This document shows, piece after piece, positions 35,851 through 44,990 of a DNA stretch of 64,000 bases (its first letter is position 1; each line of letters starts with the position of its first letter). The DNA is from DATMNR01 sp963702765 (lineage in GTDB: Bacteria; Chloroflexota; Ktedonobacteria; Ktedonobacterales; Ktedonobacteraceae). Under the pieces are notes generated by a model. It did no database searches, was not told the origin of the DNA, and was given only the letters and a program-made list of their open reading frames with translations. The stretch is from NCBI GenBank assembly GCA_963702765.1, contig CAVPEB010000039.1, forward strand, positions 1 through 64,000. Reading direction: 5' to 3'. The position numbers and the translations under genes are program-made.

Positions 35851-38420
35851 TCATTGAGGATATACATTGGAGTGACGATAACAGCCTGGAGTTTCTGCTT
35901 TTTCTAGCGCGTCACCTGGCTACTCATCCGATTCTGCTGTTGCTGACTTACCGTAGCGAGGAGGATAATCCCGCGTTGCTGCAGTTTCTCTCCGGCTTGG
36001 ATCGCGAACGGCTAACCACCGAGTTGACGCTTTCCCATCTCACTATAGATGAGGTGGAAGTGATGATTCGTACCATATTTGGCCTGTCACGCGCAGTCAG
36101 TGCTGATTTCGTAGCTGCGATCTACACATTCACCGAGGGCAATCCTTTTTTCATTGAAGAGATGCTCAAATCTCTCGCCGCTTCAGGTGAGATCATGTAC
36201 GGTGACGGAAAATTGGAGCGCCGACCGCGAGAAGGGGAAGCAACGCAAGGAGTGTCCTTGCCCAACCATCCACACCTTCCACGCAGCACATTGCTTGCTG
36301 TGCAGCAGCGTTTAAATCACCTGAGTGTAGAAGCGAGAGATGTGCTATCGTTCGCGGCAGTAGTGGGCAGGCGTTTTGATTTCGCTCTGTTACAGCATTT
36401 AACAGGGCGCAATGAGGTCGATCTCGTGCGCCTGGTGAAGGAATTGATTACAGCACAACTCATTGTGGAGGAGTCAGAAGATGTGTTGGCATTCCGTCAT
36501 GCCCTGACGCGTCAAGCTTCATACACTGATCTACTGGTGCGTGAGCGTAGATCGCTGCATTATTCGGTTGCTCAAACGATAGATCGCATCTATGCGAACG
36601 AGCTTGATAGCCACCTTGGTGACCTCGCCTATCATTTTTACATGGCAGGAGAATGGGCGAAAGTGCTGGAGTATGCGCAACGCGAAGGTGAAAAGGCACA
36701 GGCTTTGTATGCTCCACGCGCTGCAATTGAGAACTATACACATGCATTAGAAGCAGCGCAGCGGCTGTCCCAGACCCCGAAGTCCGAGTTGCATCGAGCA
36801 CGAGGCCAATGCTATGAAATACTTGGTGATTTCACTGCAGCACGCGATGATTATCTGTGGACACTAGAGATAGCACAAAAAGCCCATGATCAGAATATGG
36901 AATGGCAGAGCCTGCTCGATCTTGGCTATCTCTGGACTGGACTCGATTATACGCAGGCCGGGGATTACCTTGATCGTGCATTGGCACTTGCTCGTACTAT
37001 GGATGATTTCTTCGTCCTGGCCAGAACGCTCAACAGAGTTGGCAACTGGCTTATGAATTTGGAGGAGCCTCTCAAAGGCCTGGAATACCATCGAGAAGCT
37101 TTGAGCATATTTCAGGCAAGCTCCGATCAACATGGATTGGCTGAAACCCTGGACTTCCTGGGAGTCGCCAGTTTAATGAGCGGTGATCTTATCGCAAGCG
37201 CCCACTATTATGAACAGGCCATTGCGCTCTGGCGTGATCTGAATGATCGCCCGGCGTTGATCTCTAGCCTGATATTCTTCGCGGGTCGAGGTGGCCTTTA
37301 TTTCACTTCGACTGTAGTTGAACACACAACAAGTGAAGCTGAATGTATACGAGATGGGGAGGAAGCGATTGCATTGGCACACCAGTTGGGCTTGCGTTCG
37401 AGCGAAGCCTTCGCACAGATCTTTTTAGGACTTTGCCTGGGTTATCATGGTGAATACGAACGCGCTTTATCCATCGCGGAGACGGGCTTGAATATTGCGA
37501 TAGAGATCGAGCATGGTCCCTGGATGGCTACCGGCTACCTGCTGCTGGGTATTCTTTCTCTTGAGTTGCTGTCGCTGCCAACCGCCAGACAGCACCTCGA
37601 GCAAGCCCTGGCGCTTGCAAAGGAATGTAGCTCGCTTTTCTTGCTGCGCGATGCAACTGCATTTCTTGCTTCAACATACATTGCTCAGGGTGAATATACT
37701 CATGCGGAAACGGTACTCAATGATGTGTTCAGCCTGGAGACACCTTGCCAGACGTTGGCGCAGCGGCTCGTCTGGTGTGCTCGCGCGGAACTGGAGCTGG
37801 CCCAGGCGCGTCCTGACAGGGCTCTTACGATCATTGATCGGTTAATCTCGACGGTTGCCAATGTTGAGGATAGTCAAGTTATTCCTCGTTTGTGGCATTT
37901 GCGAAGTGAAGCCCTGATCGCTCTCGGTAGAGTCGAAGAAGCTCAGACATTGCTTTGTAGCGCTCGAGATGAGGCCCAACGGGAGGGCGAGCGGCCATTA
38001 CTCTGGCGAATATACATAACACTGGGCAAACTCTATCGTGTTGAAACCCGTCGCGAACAGGCGGAAGAGGCTTTTATGCTGGCACGTACAATCATACAGG
38101 AACTGGCAAACGCTATAACGGATGAAACATTGCGCAGTGTATTCTTGCATAATGCTTATACACAGCTTCCAACTCATCCTCAACCCTCACCTCGCAAGCT
38201 TGCCAAACAAGCCTATGGAGGATTAACCGAGCGCGAACGTGAAGTGGCTGTGTTGATCGCACTGGGAAAATCGAGCCGCACTATTGCAGATGAACTACTT
38301 CTCAGCGAGCGCACGATTGAGAAATATGTTGAAAGAATCATGTCCAGGCTTGGCTTTACCTCGCGCGTACAAATTGCGACATGGGTTGTCGAAAAAGGCC
38401 TGCTGAAGCCCTCTCTATGA
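35625..38420 (+). CDS. LuxR-type AAA/TPR transcriptional regulator (main part)
   Basis: 931 residues here, about 1020 when joined to the N-terminal piece. MalT/LAL-like regulator: STAND-type ATPase (Walker B LVVIIEDIHWSDDNSLEFL at about residues 82-100, winged-helix region LSVEARDVLSFAAVVGRRFDF), then a long array of TPR-like helices (about 340-830), and a C-terminal LuxR HTH GLTEREREVAVLIALGKSSRTIADELLLSERTIEKYVERIMSRLG (about 865-920). Such proteins bind a ligand through the repeats, assemble with ATP and activate promoters. No target is obvious; the next genes encode a small alpha-beta protein and a VOC protein. Confidence 0.9.
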   Translation: MDLLRSFLAMQSPDEVARLLGPAASELVKLLPEFAGYLPGLAPDSILDPEQEKRRLFQTLLRFFTHLSMRQPLVVIIEDIHWSDDNSLEFLLFLARHLATHPILLLLTYRSEEDNPALLQFLSGLDRERLTTELTLSHLTIDEVEVMIRTIFGLSRAVSADFVAAIYTFTEGNPFFIEEMLKSLAASGEIMYGDGKLERRPREGEATQGVSLPNHPHLPRSTLLAVQQRLNHLSVEARDVLSFAAVVGRRFDFALLQHLTGRNEVDLVRLVKELITAQLIVEESEDVLAFRHALTRQASYTDLLVRERRSLHYSVAQTIDRIYANELDSHLGDLAYHFYMAGEWAKVLEYAQREGEKAQALYAPRAAIENYTHALEAAQRLSQTPKSELHRARGQCYEILGDFTAARDDYLWTLEIAQKAHDQNMEWQSLLDLGYLWTGLDYTQAGDYLDRALALARTMDDFFVLARTLNRVGNWLMNLEEPLKGLEYHREALSIFQASSDQHGLAETLDFLGVASLMSGDLIASAHYYEQAIALWRDLNDRPALISSLIFFAGRGGLYFTSTVVEHTTSEAECIRDGEEAIALAHQLGLRSSEAFAQIFLGLCLGYHGEYERALSIAETGLNIAIEIEHGPWMATGYLLLGILSLELLSLPTARQHLEQALALAKECSSLFLLRDATAFLASTYIAQGEYTHAETVLNDVFSLETPCQTLAQRLVWCARAELELAQARPDRALTIIDRLISTVANVEDSQVIPRLWHLRSEALIALGRVEEAQTLLCSARDEAQREGERPLLWRIYITLGKLYRVETRREQAEEAFMLARTIIQELANAITDETLRSVFLHNAYTQLPTHPQPSPRKLAKQAYGGLTEREREVAVLIALGKSSRTIADELLLSERTIEKYVERIMSRLGFTSRVQIATWVVEKGLLKPSL

Positions 38421-38622
38421 TATCCCTTATATGTATGCTTGCTCCCACAAAAATGTACGTACTTCCCAATCTCAAATTGTCGTATTTTCCCCGCTGTTAA
38501 ACCAGAGCAGATCGAATACACTTTCAACAGTGATTGTGGTGTTTATGCTGGAAATAGGAAACAGCACACAAGCAACGAACCTAGACAGAAGTTCGACAAA
38601 AGGAAAGGAAATTGGATCAACT

Positions 38623-38912
38623 ATGGCACTTACAGTTTTATACGAGATTCAGGCTTAACTGAGGACCAGTACGACGAGATTATCAAAGAACTACAGGCTG
38701 GTGGGATCACCGCACAGGGAAGGATTTTTCATGTTGCAGGTCCCATGGAGGGTGGTTGGCAGGTGGTTGATGTGTTTGAGTCGCAGGCAGCCTTTGAGCA
38801 GTTCGTTGGCGGGAGTCTTGGGCCGGTCATGCAGAAGCTAGGGATTGCACCACCACCGATCAAGCTTTCGCCCGTTCATAACATGCTGCGAGGGCCGGAG
38901 CATCACCTGTAG
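38623..38912 (+). CDS. small alpha-beta-barrel-like protein (frameshifted near start)
   Basis: ATG 38623 after AAAGGAAAGGAAATTGG reads MALTVLYEIQ and then meets a stop; adding one G at 38654 gives IQGLTEDQYDEIIKELQAGG and about 96 residues. The pattern (IFHVAGPMEGGWQVVDVFESQAAFEQFVGGSLGPVMQKLGI) resembles the ferredoxin-like dimeric alpha-beta-barrel proteins common in Actinobacteria and Chloroflexi. No enzymatic residues can be named. It precedes a VOC-family gene on the same strand. Confidence 0.65.
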
Positions 38913-38988
38913 GATTTGAGTTCGTATAGTTGAGATGGGCGAGCCTGGCTTGCCCACAGTTCTGACACTAAGGAAGGAATGTACAGCT

Positions 38989-39366
38989 ATGTTAGCAGAT
39001 CTTCACATGTATGCAACACTACCATCAACTGACCTGGAACGAGCCAGGCGCTTCTATGCCGAAAAGTTGGGGCTTACCCCGGAGCGCGAAGCCGCAGGAA
39101 GTCTTTTCTATCATTGTGGTGAAGGCACTGAGTTCTCTTTATTCGCTTCTCAGGGGGATGCAAGCGAAACTCACACACAGGCTGGCTGGATCACCAACGA
39201 TATTGAGGCCGAAGTGGCAGCGCTCAAAGCTCGTGGACTGAACTTTGAAGAGTATGATACGCCTTCCCTGAAGACTATCAACAGTATAGCGATAATGGGG
39301 CCAGTCAAGGCTGCCTGGTTTAAAGATAGCGAAGGCAATCTTCTAGGCTTGATGCAGTTTGTCTAA
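38989..39366 (+). CDS. VOC-superfamily (glyoxalase-like) protein
   Basis: 125 residues. One vicinal-oxygen-chelate module: MYATLPSTDLERARRFYAEKLGLTPE, LFYHCGEGTEFSLF, AGWITNDIEAEVAALKARGLNFEEYD and AAWFKDSEGNLLGLMQF. Possible metal ligands include His/Glu of these strands, but a full set is not obvious. ATG 38989 follows AAGGAATG; the frame also opens at 38935 without a ribosome site. Function could be a dioxygenase, resistance protein or isomerase. Confidence 0.85.
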   Translation: MLADLHMYATLPSTDLERARRFYAEKLGLTPEREAAGSLFYHCGEGTEFSLFASQGDASETHTQAGWITNDIEAEVAALKARGLNFEEYDTPSLKTINSIAIMGPVKAAWFKDSEGNLLGLMQFV

Positions 39367-39581
39367 GTTCCAGAAGCGGCGAAAGGGCGCACACGGCTCT
39401 GGATGAAAGGGAGAGCGCCTTTTCCTGCTTCCTCTCGACAATCAAGACGATATCAGAAAGAGACAATTGTAAGGGTGATTTCTATAGTTGACCATGCTTT
39501 TTCCCTATGGTATCATCATATCGTCTTATTATCTATGGCGCATATTAACCCTCGCCACCAGTTTGGAAAGGAGGTGTAAAG

Positions 39582-39662
39582 ATGCCCAAAAGCGCACGCC
39601 GCGCGACATCGATTCCCAGCATGAAAGTATGGAGCCACACCGAGGATGCTCTGGGAACATAG
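39582..39662 (+). CDS. possible 26-residue small ORF with consensus ribosome site
   Basis: ATG 39582 follows GGAAAGGAGGTG, a near-perfect Shine-Dalgarno, and encodes a basic then acidic peptide ending WSHTEDALGT before TAG. No similarity is recognised. It may be a leader peptide or the start of a longer frameshifted gene, since the ABC transporter 400 bases downstream lacks a clear start. Confidence 0.3.
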   Translation: MPKSARRATSIPSMKVWSHTEDALGT

Positions 39663-40056
39663 ACGCTTAGATATCAATTCGCGTCATATTGTTCTCAAAA
39701 ATACTGGAAAACGCATCCTCTTTTCAAACTCTGTAAGTCACGTCTTCGTTTTGGCGGTCTTGCATTCCACTTAACTCCCTCTCGTGCTGATGTTCCCTGT
39801 TCGTGCATTGTCACCCATTGGCTCCGCTTCTTTGTTTTGGTGCGGGGTGAGATGTATGTGTCATTTGCAATCTGCGATTGCTTGATTACGACCACAAGGA
39901 GCATCCTTTTGAATTCAACCGATTCGATTACGAAAGAACCGCTGGAGCAGCCCACAGCGAATAATCATTTTCGTTGCAAAAGCTGGCTATGCATCCAGCG
40001 CGCCTGCGCATTCGCGCGGCAAGAAGTTCTTATCGTACTACAAACCATACCTGGGC
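39663..40056. other. region upstream of the ABC transporter, probably holding its real N-terminus
   Basis: In the transporter frame, sequence upstream of ATG 40057 reads SRGKKFLSYYKPYLGLFFADM, a typical ABC exporter beginning. That frame is open from 39913 but has no ATG, GTG or TTG, so either a frameshift lies here or a rare start is used. Nothing else is recognised. Confidence 0.5.
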
Positions 40057-41742
40057 TTGTTTTTCGCGGATATGGCCTGCGCGCTTGTCGTATCGACGAC
40101 GACACTGCTGCTCCCGCTATGCGCGCGATACATCACCAAAAACATCTTAGAAACTAATGCGCCTCAAGATCTCAATCAGATCTATCTGATGGGCGCGTTC
40201 ATGGTAGTGCTGGTTGGTATCCAATTACTAAGCACCATGTTCATCGACTTTCAAGGGCATATGATGGGCGCCAGGATGGAAAGCGATATGCGCAGTGAAT
40301 TATTCGAGCATTATCAAAAGCTCTCGTTTCGCTTTTATGATGAACAACGCACCGGTCAATTAATGACCCGGCTTACCAATGATACATTCGCAATGAGCGA
40401 GTTATATCATCATGGTCCTGAGGATATCGTTGTTACCAGTTTGACGGTCACTGGCGCCTTCATTATCTTGCTGAGGGTCAATGTTGCGCTTACCTTGATT
40501 GTCTTTCTCTTTGTGCCAATCATGGCTGTGCATGCGCTGTATTTCAATAAAAAGATGAATAAGGCGTTACGTACCAGCAAGGATAGAATCGGTGATATTA
40601 ATGCGCAAGTTGAAGATACGCTTGCAGGCATCAAAGTGGTAAAATCATTTACCAACGAAGACGTTGAAGAAAGAAAATTCACCAGCGCAAATAATCGTTT
40701 TCTCGCCAGCCGCAAAGATGGCTATAAAAGTGAAATGTACTTTTCCAGCGGATTACTTGCTTTCACCCAGCTTATTACCATCGCTGTGATTATCTTTGGA
40801 GGCGTCGCTATCGTTCATGCGTCCCTGGATGTAGCTGATTTGCTCACCTACTTATTATGTGTCGGTATTCTCATCGATCCAATCCAGAAATTGGTCAACT
40901 TTGGCAGGCTCTATCAGGAAGGCACAACCGGATTTCACAGGTTTATGGATATTCTGGAGGTGGCGCCCGATCTGCAAGACGCGCAAGATGCGATTGATCT
41001 GACACAGGTTCGGGGTCATGTGGAATTTCAAGATGTCAGCTTTAAGTATAATGAAGATCACCAGTATGTCGTGAAGAACCTCTCGCTGGAGATACAGGCT
41101 GGCGAATACGTTGCCTTCGTCGGGTCTTCCGGCGTTGGCAAAACAACGCTCTGCTCGTTAATTCCGCGTTTCTACGAAGTAAATGCGGGAAAAATCCTGC
41201 TGGATGGGCAGGACATCCGGGATGTTACCCTGCGCTCATTACGAAGGAATATCGGTATTGTCCAGCAAGATGTCTATTTGTTTGCCGGGACCATCGCGGA
41301 CAATATCCGCTATGGGAAACGTGATGCCAGTCCGCAAGAAATCATTCATGCGGCCAAACAGGCGCACGCGCATGATTTTATCATGGCCTTACCGGATGGC
41401 TATGACACGGATATCGGACAACGAGGTGTAAAACTCTCAGGCGGGCAAAAGCAGCGCTTGAGTATCGCGCGCGTCTTCCTCAAAAATCCCCCTGTGATCA
41501 TTTTTGATGAGGCGACGAGCGCACTGGATAATGAAAGTGAAAAGGCTGTGCAGGACTCATTGGAGGAGTTAGCCGACAAGCGCACGGTGCTTGTCATCGC
41601 TCATCGTTTGTCCACCATCCGCAACGCCCAGAGAATAGTGGTATTATCTGACGCCGGGATCAGTGAACAGGGTACGCATGCAGAGTTAATCGCATTGAAT
41701 GGTATCTATGCCAACTTGTACAACACGCAGGCAAGGATATGA
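40057..41742 (+). CDS. ABC exporter, fused membrane and ATPase domains
   Basis: 561 residues called; about 30 more probably lie upstream (see preceding region). Half-transporter that forms a dimer: six-helix domain (about 1-310; e.g. LYHHGPEDIVVTSLTVTGA), coupling sequence MTRLTNDT, then ATPase domain with Walker A GSSGVGKTT (about 356), Q-loop GIVQQDVYLFAGTIADNIRYG, signature LSGGQKQRLSIAR, Walker B VIIFDEATSALD and switch His in IAHRLSTI. MsbA/LmrA-type; exports lipids or drugs. No partner gene, so likely a homodimer. It converges with dtd, the stops being seven bases apart. Confidence 0.92.
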   Translation: MFFADMACALVVSTTTLLLPLCARYITKNILETNAPQDLNQIYLMGAFMVVLVGIQLLSTMFIDFQGHMMGARMESDMRSELFEHYQKLSFRFYDEQRTGQLMTRLTNDTFAMSELYHHGPEDIVVTSLTVTGAFIILLRVNVALTLIVFLFVPIMAVHALYFNKKMNKALRTSKDRIGDINAQVEDTLAGIKVVKSFTNEDVEERKFTSANNRFLASRKDGYKSEMYFSSGLLAFTQLITIAVIIFGGVAIVHASLDVADLLTYLLCVGILIDPIQKLVNFGRLYQEGTTGFHRFMDILEVAPDLQDAQDAIDLTQVRGHVEFQDVSFKYNEDHQYVVKNLSLEIQAGEYVAFVGSSGVGKTTLCSLIPRFYEVNAGKILLDGQDIRDVTLRSLRRNIGIVQQDVYLFAGTIADNIRYGKRDASPQEIIHAAKQAHAHDFIMALPDGYDTDIGQRGVKLSGGQKQRLSIARVFLKNPPVIIFDEATSALDNESEKAVQDSLEELADKRTVLVIAHRLSTIRNAQRIVVLSDAGISEQGTHAELIALNGIYANLYNTQARI

Positions 41743-41748
41743 TGCGCG

Positions 41749-42195
41749 TTACAACTCTTCGCTATCTATCCAGATCGTAACCGGACCGTCATTACACAAC
41801 TCGACTTGCATCATTGCTCCAAAGATACCGCTTTCAACTGTAAGAGCATACTTCTTACATGCCTCTTTAAAAAGCTCATAAAGTGGAATTGCTGTTGATG
41901 GAGGGGCAGCTTTTGTAAAGCCTGGACGTCTACCACGCCTGACGTCAGCATGAAGAGTAAATTGAGAAACAACTAAAATCTCTCCCTGAACATCCAGCAG
42001 GGAGAGATTTATTTTTCCTTGCTGATCTGAAAATATGCGTAGTTGGACAATTTTATCAACTAAAGTTTTTACTGTATTTCCAGTATCCTCGAGACCTATT
42101 CCAAGAAAAATCAGAAGCCCCTTCCCTATTTGACCAACTACCTTTTCGTCTACTGTGACGCTGGCATGGCTTACACGCTGTATCAATGCTCGCAT
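41749..42195 (-). CDS. dtd: D-aminoacyl-tRNA deacylase
   Basis: Removes D-amino acids, and glycine mischarged on tRNA-Ala, from tRNA. 148 residues, the family length. Hallmarks: MRALIQRVSHASVTVD start, GLLIFLGIG, ILVVSQFTLHADVRRGRRPGFTKAAPP (SQFTL active-site strand), and the Gly-cisPro motif near the end (NDGPVTIWIDS). Complete and uninterrupted. Confidence 0.96.
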   Translation of the reverse strand: MRALIQRVSHASVTVDEKVVGQIGKGLLIFLGIGLEDTGNTVKTLVDKIVQLRIFSDQQGKINLSLLDVQGEILVVSQFTLHADVRRGRRPGFTKAAPPSTAIPLYELFKEACKKYALTVESGIFGAMMQVELCNDGPVTIWIDSEEL

Positions 42196-42369
42196 TTCTT
42201 ATCCTGTAGCTTTTTGTTTTCTCTAGTGTAGCACTGGAAAATGGAAGAGGCAATGGGCGAAGTGGTCCGAACGGGCCTCCTTGCTAATCGGCAAGGAGTT
42301 TACCAACTTACGGTATACTATATACGTATAGAAAATAAAAAAAGAAAAGTTATAAAGGTACTCTGAGCA

Positions 42370-42933
42370 ATGATGATACTTCTCAATAATGTTTCCTGGA
42401 TGGGATGGAATGTCTTTCTCGCCCTGATTCCACCCATTTTCGGCTGGCTGGTTCTTATAACGCGGCAAAGAGTTCTCAAAGTAGCATGCGCTCTGATCTG
42501 GTTCATCTTTTTACCGAACACGCTCTATCTGATTACCGATTTGCCTCATATCATCTGGCAATGGCATTACATGCACCATGCCGGGCAAATAGCGTTAGCT
42601 TTGCAATATCTTACGCTTGTGCTTATTGGTCTGATCACTTTTCTCCTGGCGCTCTATCCGGTGGAAAAAGCCCTGTTACGTTCTGCGTGGCTGAAGAATA
42701 AATCTCTGATTCCCCTTTTCATTATTGCGACGAATTTCTTTATTGGCCTGGGGATCGTGCTAGGTAGAGTCCAGAGAATAAATTCCTGGGATATTGTTGT
42801 TGATATCCCAAAGGTAATTGGTGCTTCTCTAAGCATTTTCAATTCACTCGAATTGATTCTATTGGTTTTGTTCTTTGGGGTATTTGCGAATGTGTATTAT
42901 TTCGTGTGTCGAAAATCGTTCAAGGTGAACTGA
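42370..42933 (+). CDS. DUF1361-family membrane protein
   Basis: 187 residues, about five membrane segments. The strongly conserved stretch IWFIFLPNTLYLITDLPHI and NFFIGLGIVLGRVQRINSWDI are DUF1361 signatures. Function unknown. ATG 42370 lies about 30 bases after an AT-rich segment with GTATACTATATACG, a possible promoter. It ends before a set of tandem repeats. Confidence 0.85.
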   Translation: MMILLNNVSWMGWNVFLALIPPIFGWLVLITRQRVLKVACALIWFIFLPNTLYLITDLPHIIWQWHYMHHAGQIALALQYLTLVLIGLITFLLALYPVEKALLRSAWLKNKSLIPLFIIATNFFIGLGIVLGRVQRINSWDIVVDIPKVIGASLSIFNSLELILLVLFFGVFANVYYFVCRKSFKVN

Positions 42934-42990
42934 CTCGTTCAGGCTTTTTTCTCTAATGCCGCCTGCGGCGGCAAAGGGAGGGGAGTGAGC

Positions 42991-43170
42991 GGGGACACCC
43001 CGCGCCCCGGCAAGGGACTATGTCCCCTGCACCCCTTACGCAGATGTCTTTGGGAGGCGCCCCGCATCATGTCAGGGGACTATGTTCCCTACACCACACG
43101 TCCTCGCACTTGGGAGACACCCCGCGCCCCGGCAGGGGACGAAGTCCCCTGCACCCCTTACGTTGGTGCA
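42991..43170 (+). repeat. three tandem 60-bp hairpin-bearing units
   Basis: Units start at 42991, 43051 and 43111, exactly 60 bases apart. The shared core is GGGA..CACCCCGCGCCCCGGCA, then GGGGACTATGTCCCCT (a hairpin) and GCACCCCTTACG; unit 2 is the most diverged. Frames stay open across it, but the composition does not look like protein. Probably transcribed intergenic repeats of a dispersed family. Confidence 0.75.
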
Positions 43171-43199
43171 GGACAAACGCATCTTCGGAAATGCTCTTT

Positions 43200-43946
43200 T
43201 TAGTCATTGCGTGTTTGTACTAGTGGAGGTGCCTTTCGAATATGTGTGTTGAGGGATGCGATGATAGCAAGTACCAGCAGGATTAGCGCGAAGATTATGG
43301 CTGTTTGCATGCTACCAAGGGATTGCATTAGCACACCGGTCAGAGCGATGCCGACTGGTCGAAGGCTGTACGAAATGAGCCGGAAGGCGCTGTTTACTCG
43401 GCCTTGTAACTCGTCTGGTATTAGCGTCAGGCGATAACTAAACTGCACAATATTGTAAATTGAGTCGACAAGGAAGAAGCAGGCTACGATTGCACCCAGG
43501 GCGATGGGAGAGCGTACAAACGCTACCAGTATCCACACCAGTACATATAGCCACCATAAACCAATAATGGCCTGCCCGTACCTTAAGCGTTTCTGAATGA
43601 GTGGAGTAATTGAGGCACCAAAAATACTGCTCACCCCACCTATTGCAAAAAGGATACCGATAAAAGTAGGTGAGAGGTGTTGTCCCTGTGCCAGAACTAT
43701 GATCATCAGTGAAAAACCAAAGCCGAGAGCGCTCCATCCACTATTTAGAAAAGCCATCACTCGTAGGAGTGGTTGGCGCCATAACCACTTCATGCCCTCG
43801 ACAATCTCTGTTCGTAATTTTCGCGTGGCTACAACTCTCTCCATCTGAAACTTCGTTTTAATGAAGAGCAAGGAGATAACCGAAACCAGGTAGGAGATAG
43901 CGTCGACTAAAAACGGAACTGCCCGGCCTAGCGTATAAAGTAACAC
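43200..43946 (-). CDS. MFS transporter, C-terminal half (frameshifted gene)
   Basis: Second half of a major facilitator: helices 5-12, including FLVDAISYLVSVISLLFIKTK, the middle loop (KLRTEIVEGMKWLWRQPLLRVMAFL), IGILFAIGGVSSIFGASITPLIQKRLRYGQAI and ELQGRVNSAFRLISYSLRPVGIALTGVLMQSLG. This is the macrolide/enterobactin-exporter-like MFS type (MefA-like). The first residues (MLLYTLGRAV) overlap the other half. Confidence 0.85.
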   Translation of the reverse strand: MLLYTLGRAVPFLVDAISYLVSVISLLFIKTKFQMERVVATRKLRTEIVEGMKWLWRQPLLRVMAFLNSGWSALGFGFSLMIIVLAQGQHLSPTFIGILFAIGGVSSIFGASITPLIQKRLRYGQAIIGLWWLYVLVWILVAFVRSPIALGAIVACFFLVDSIYNIVQFSYRLTLIPDELQGRVNSAFRLISYSLRPVGIALTGVLMQSLGSMQTAIIFALILLVLAIIASLNTHIRKAPPLVQTRND

Positions 43947-44439
43947 CTCCTAATGGAGGGCCGAGCAGGTTAGTAATGCCAAAGGTGACCTGATTCTGCG
44001 AAATAGCAGCGGGAAGTTGCTCTTTAGGGACTACACGTGGCAAGCTTGCCGTCTCGGCAAGATCAAAGAAGACATAGAGTGAACCTTCAAGTAAGGAGAC
44101 AATATAGAGTTGCACCAGGGTCAGGTGCCCGAAAACAAGAGCCACTGGTATACTGGCCATACTTATCGCTCGTCCCGTGTCGCAGAGAATCATGACGCGT
44201 TTGCGATTCCAGCGGTCGATGAGCGCACCTCCGGGCAGAGTGAAAATGAAGTAGGGCAGTGTTCGAAGGGCACTTGCGAACCCGGCCTGAGCAGGTGAAT
44301 GGGTGAGTGCCAGCACTAGAAGTGGGAAGGCGAGTTCTGATACGCCAGAACCAATTGAGGAAATGGTTTGGCCAGACCAGAGCAATAGATAATCCCGGTT
44401 ATGCCAGAGTGGAAAGCGCCAGCGATTAGAAGGCTTCAT
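43858..44439 (-). CDS. MFS transporter, N-terminal half (frameshifted gene)
   Basis: First half: WHNRDYLLLWSGQTISSIGSGVSELAFPLLVLAL, loop motif A variant LPGGALIDRWNRKRVMILCD, then YVFFDLAETASLPRVVPKEQLPAAISQNQ and GITNLLGPPLGGVTLYA. Near 43930 the frame changes; reading GPPLGG then VLLYTLGRAVPFLVDA restores one MFS protein of about 410 residues. Its ATG lies about 30 bases downstream of an AT-rich gap on the minus strand. Confidence 0.85.
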   Translation of the reverse strand: MKPSNRWRFPLWHNRDYLLLWSGQTISSIGSGVSELAFPLLVLALTHSPAQAGFASALRTLPYFIFTLPGGALIDRWNRKRVMILCDTGRAISMASIPVALVFGHLTLVQLYIVSLLEGSLYVFFDLAETASLPRVVPKEQLPAAISQNQVTFGITNLLGPPLGGVTLYARPGSSVFSRRYLLPGFGYLLALH

Positions 44440-44883
44440 GTCGTTTCACTCAAATGAATTATATTAGTGAACTTGAGTTGAAAAAAAGATTGTTTTAGGC
44501 TGCCTCTATTACGAGTAAAGTGAAAGCAGAGTTTCAAGTTCATGCTTCTCATCCTCGTATTTGTATGAGTGATGGTACTTAGCGAATATATGTGCAGAGG
44601 AATGTTATAATAGCCAGCACAAATAGACCCATCGCGTAGGCTAAAGCTGATTATATACTACCCTGTTTGCATTTCGAATGCGATGGCTAATCTGATCTGA
44701 GTCAACTTCTGTTGGAGGAACTAGATGGAACAGGAAGATACATATACACGACTGATCGCGTTTCTTGATGAGCGTGAGGTGGCATACCGCTTGATCGATC
44801 ATGCTGCCGAAGGACGCACTGAAGTGGTGAGCCCCATGCGTGGGAATGAACTTTCACAGGCGGCGAAGTGCATTGTATTGATG

Positions 44884-44990
44884 GTGACACTCCGCGTCGG
44901 CTAAAGCCGAGCAGCTTCTGACACTGTGCCGTAGTCGGATTCGTGAGATATGTGGCGTAGCCACTACTCAAAGTGAATCTGTAGTTGGGA
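44884..44990 (-). ncRNA. predicted guide-RNA scaffold (omegaRNA/reRNA) end of the TnpB element
   Basis: By analogy with ISDra2, the RNA would run along the minus strand through the tnpB 3' end and the right-end hairpins listed above, then into flanking DNA, where the guide would begin CATCAATACAATGCAC. Its 5' limit is not visible. Predicted from position and palindromes only. Confidence 0.4.

Noticed and set aside
42985..43223. Two overlapping open frames rich in Pro and Arg
   Set aside because: They run through the 60-base tandem repeat, have no ribosome site and exist only because the repeat length is a multiple of three.
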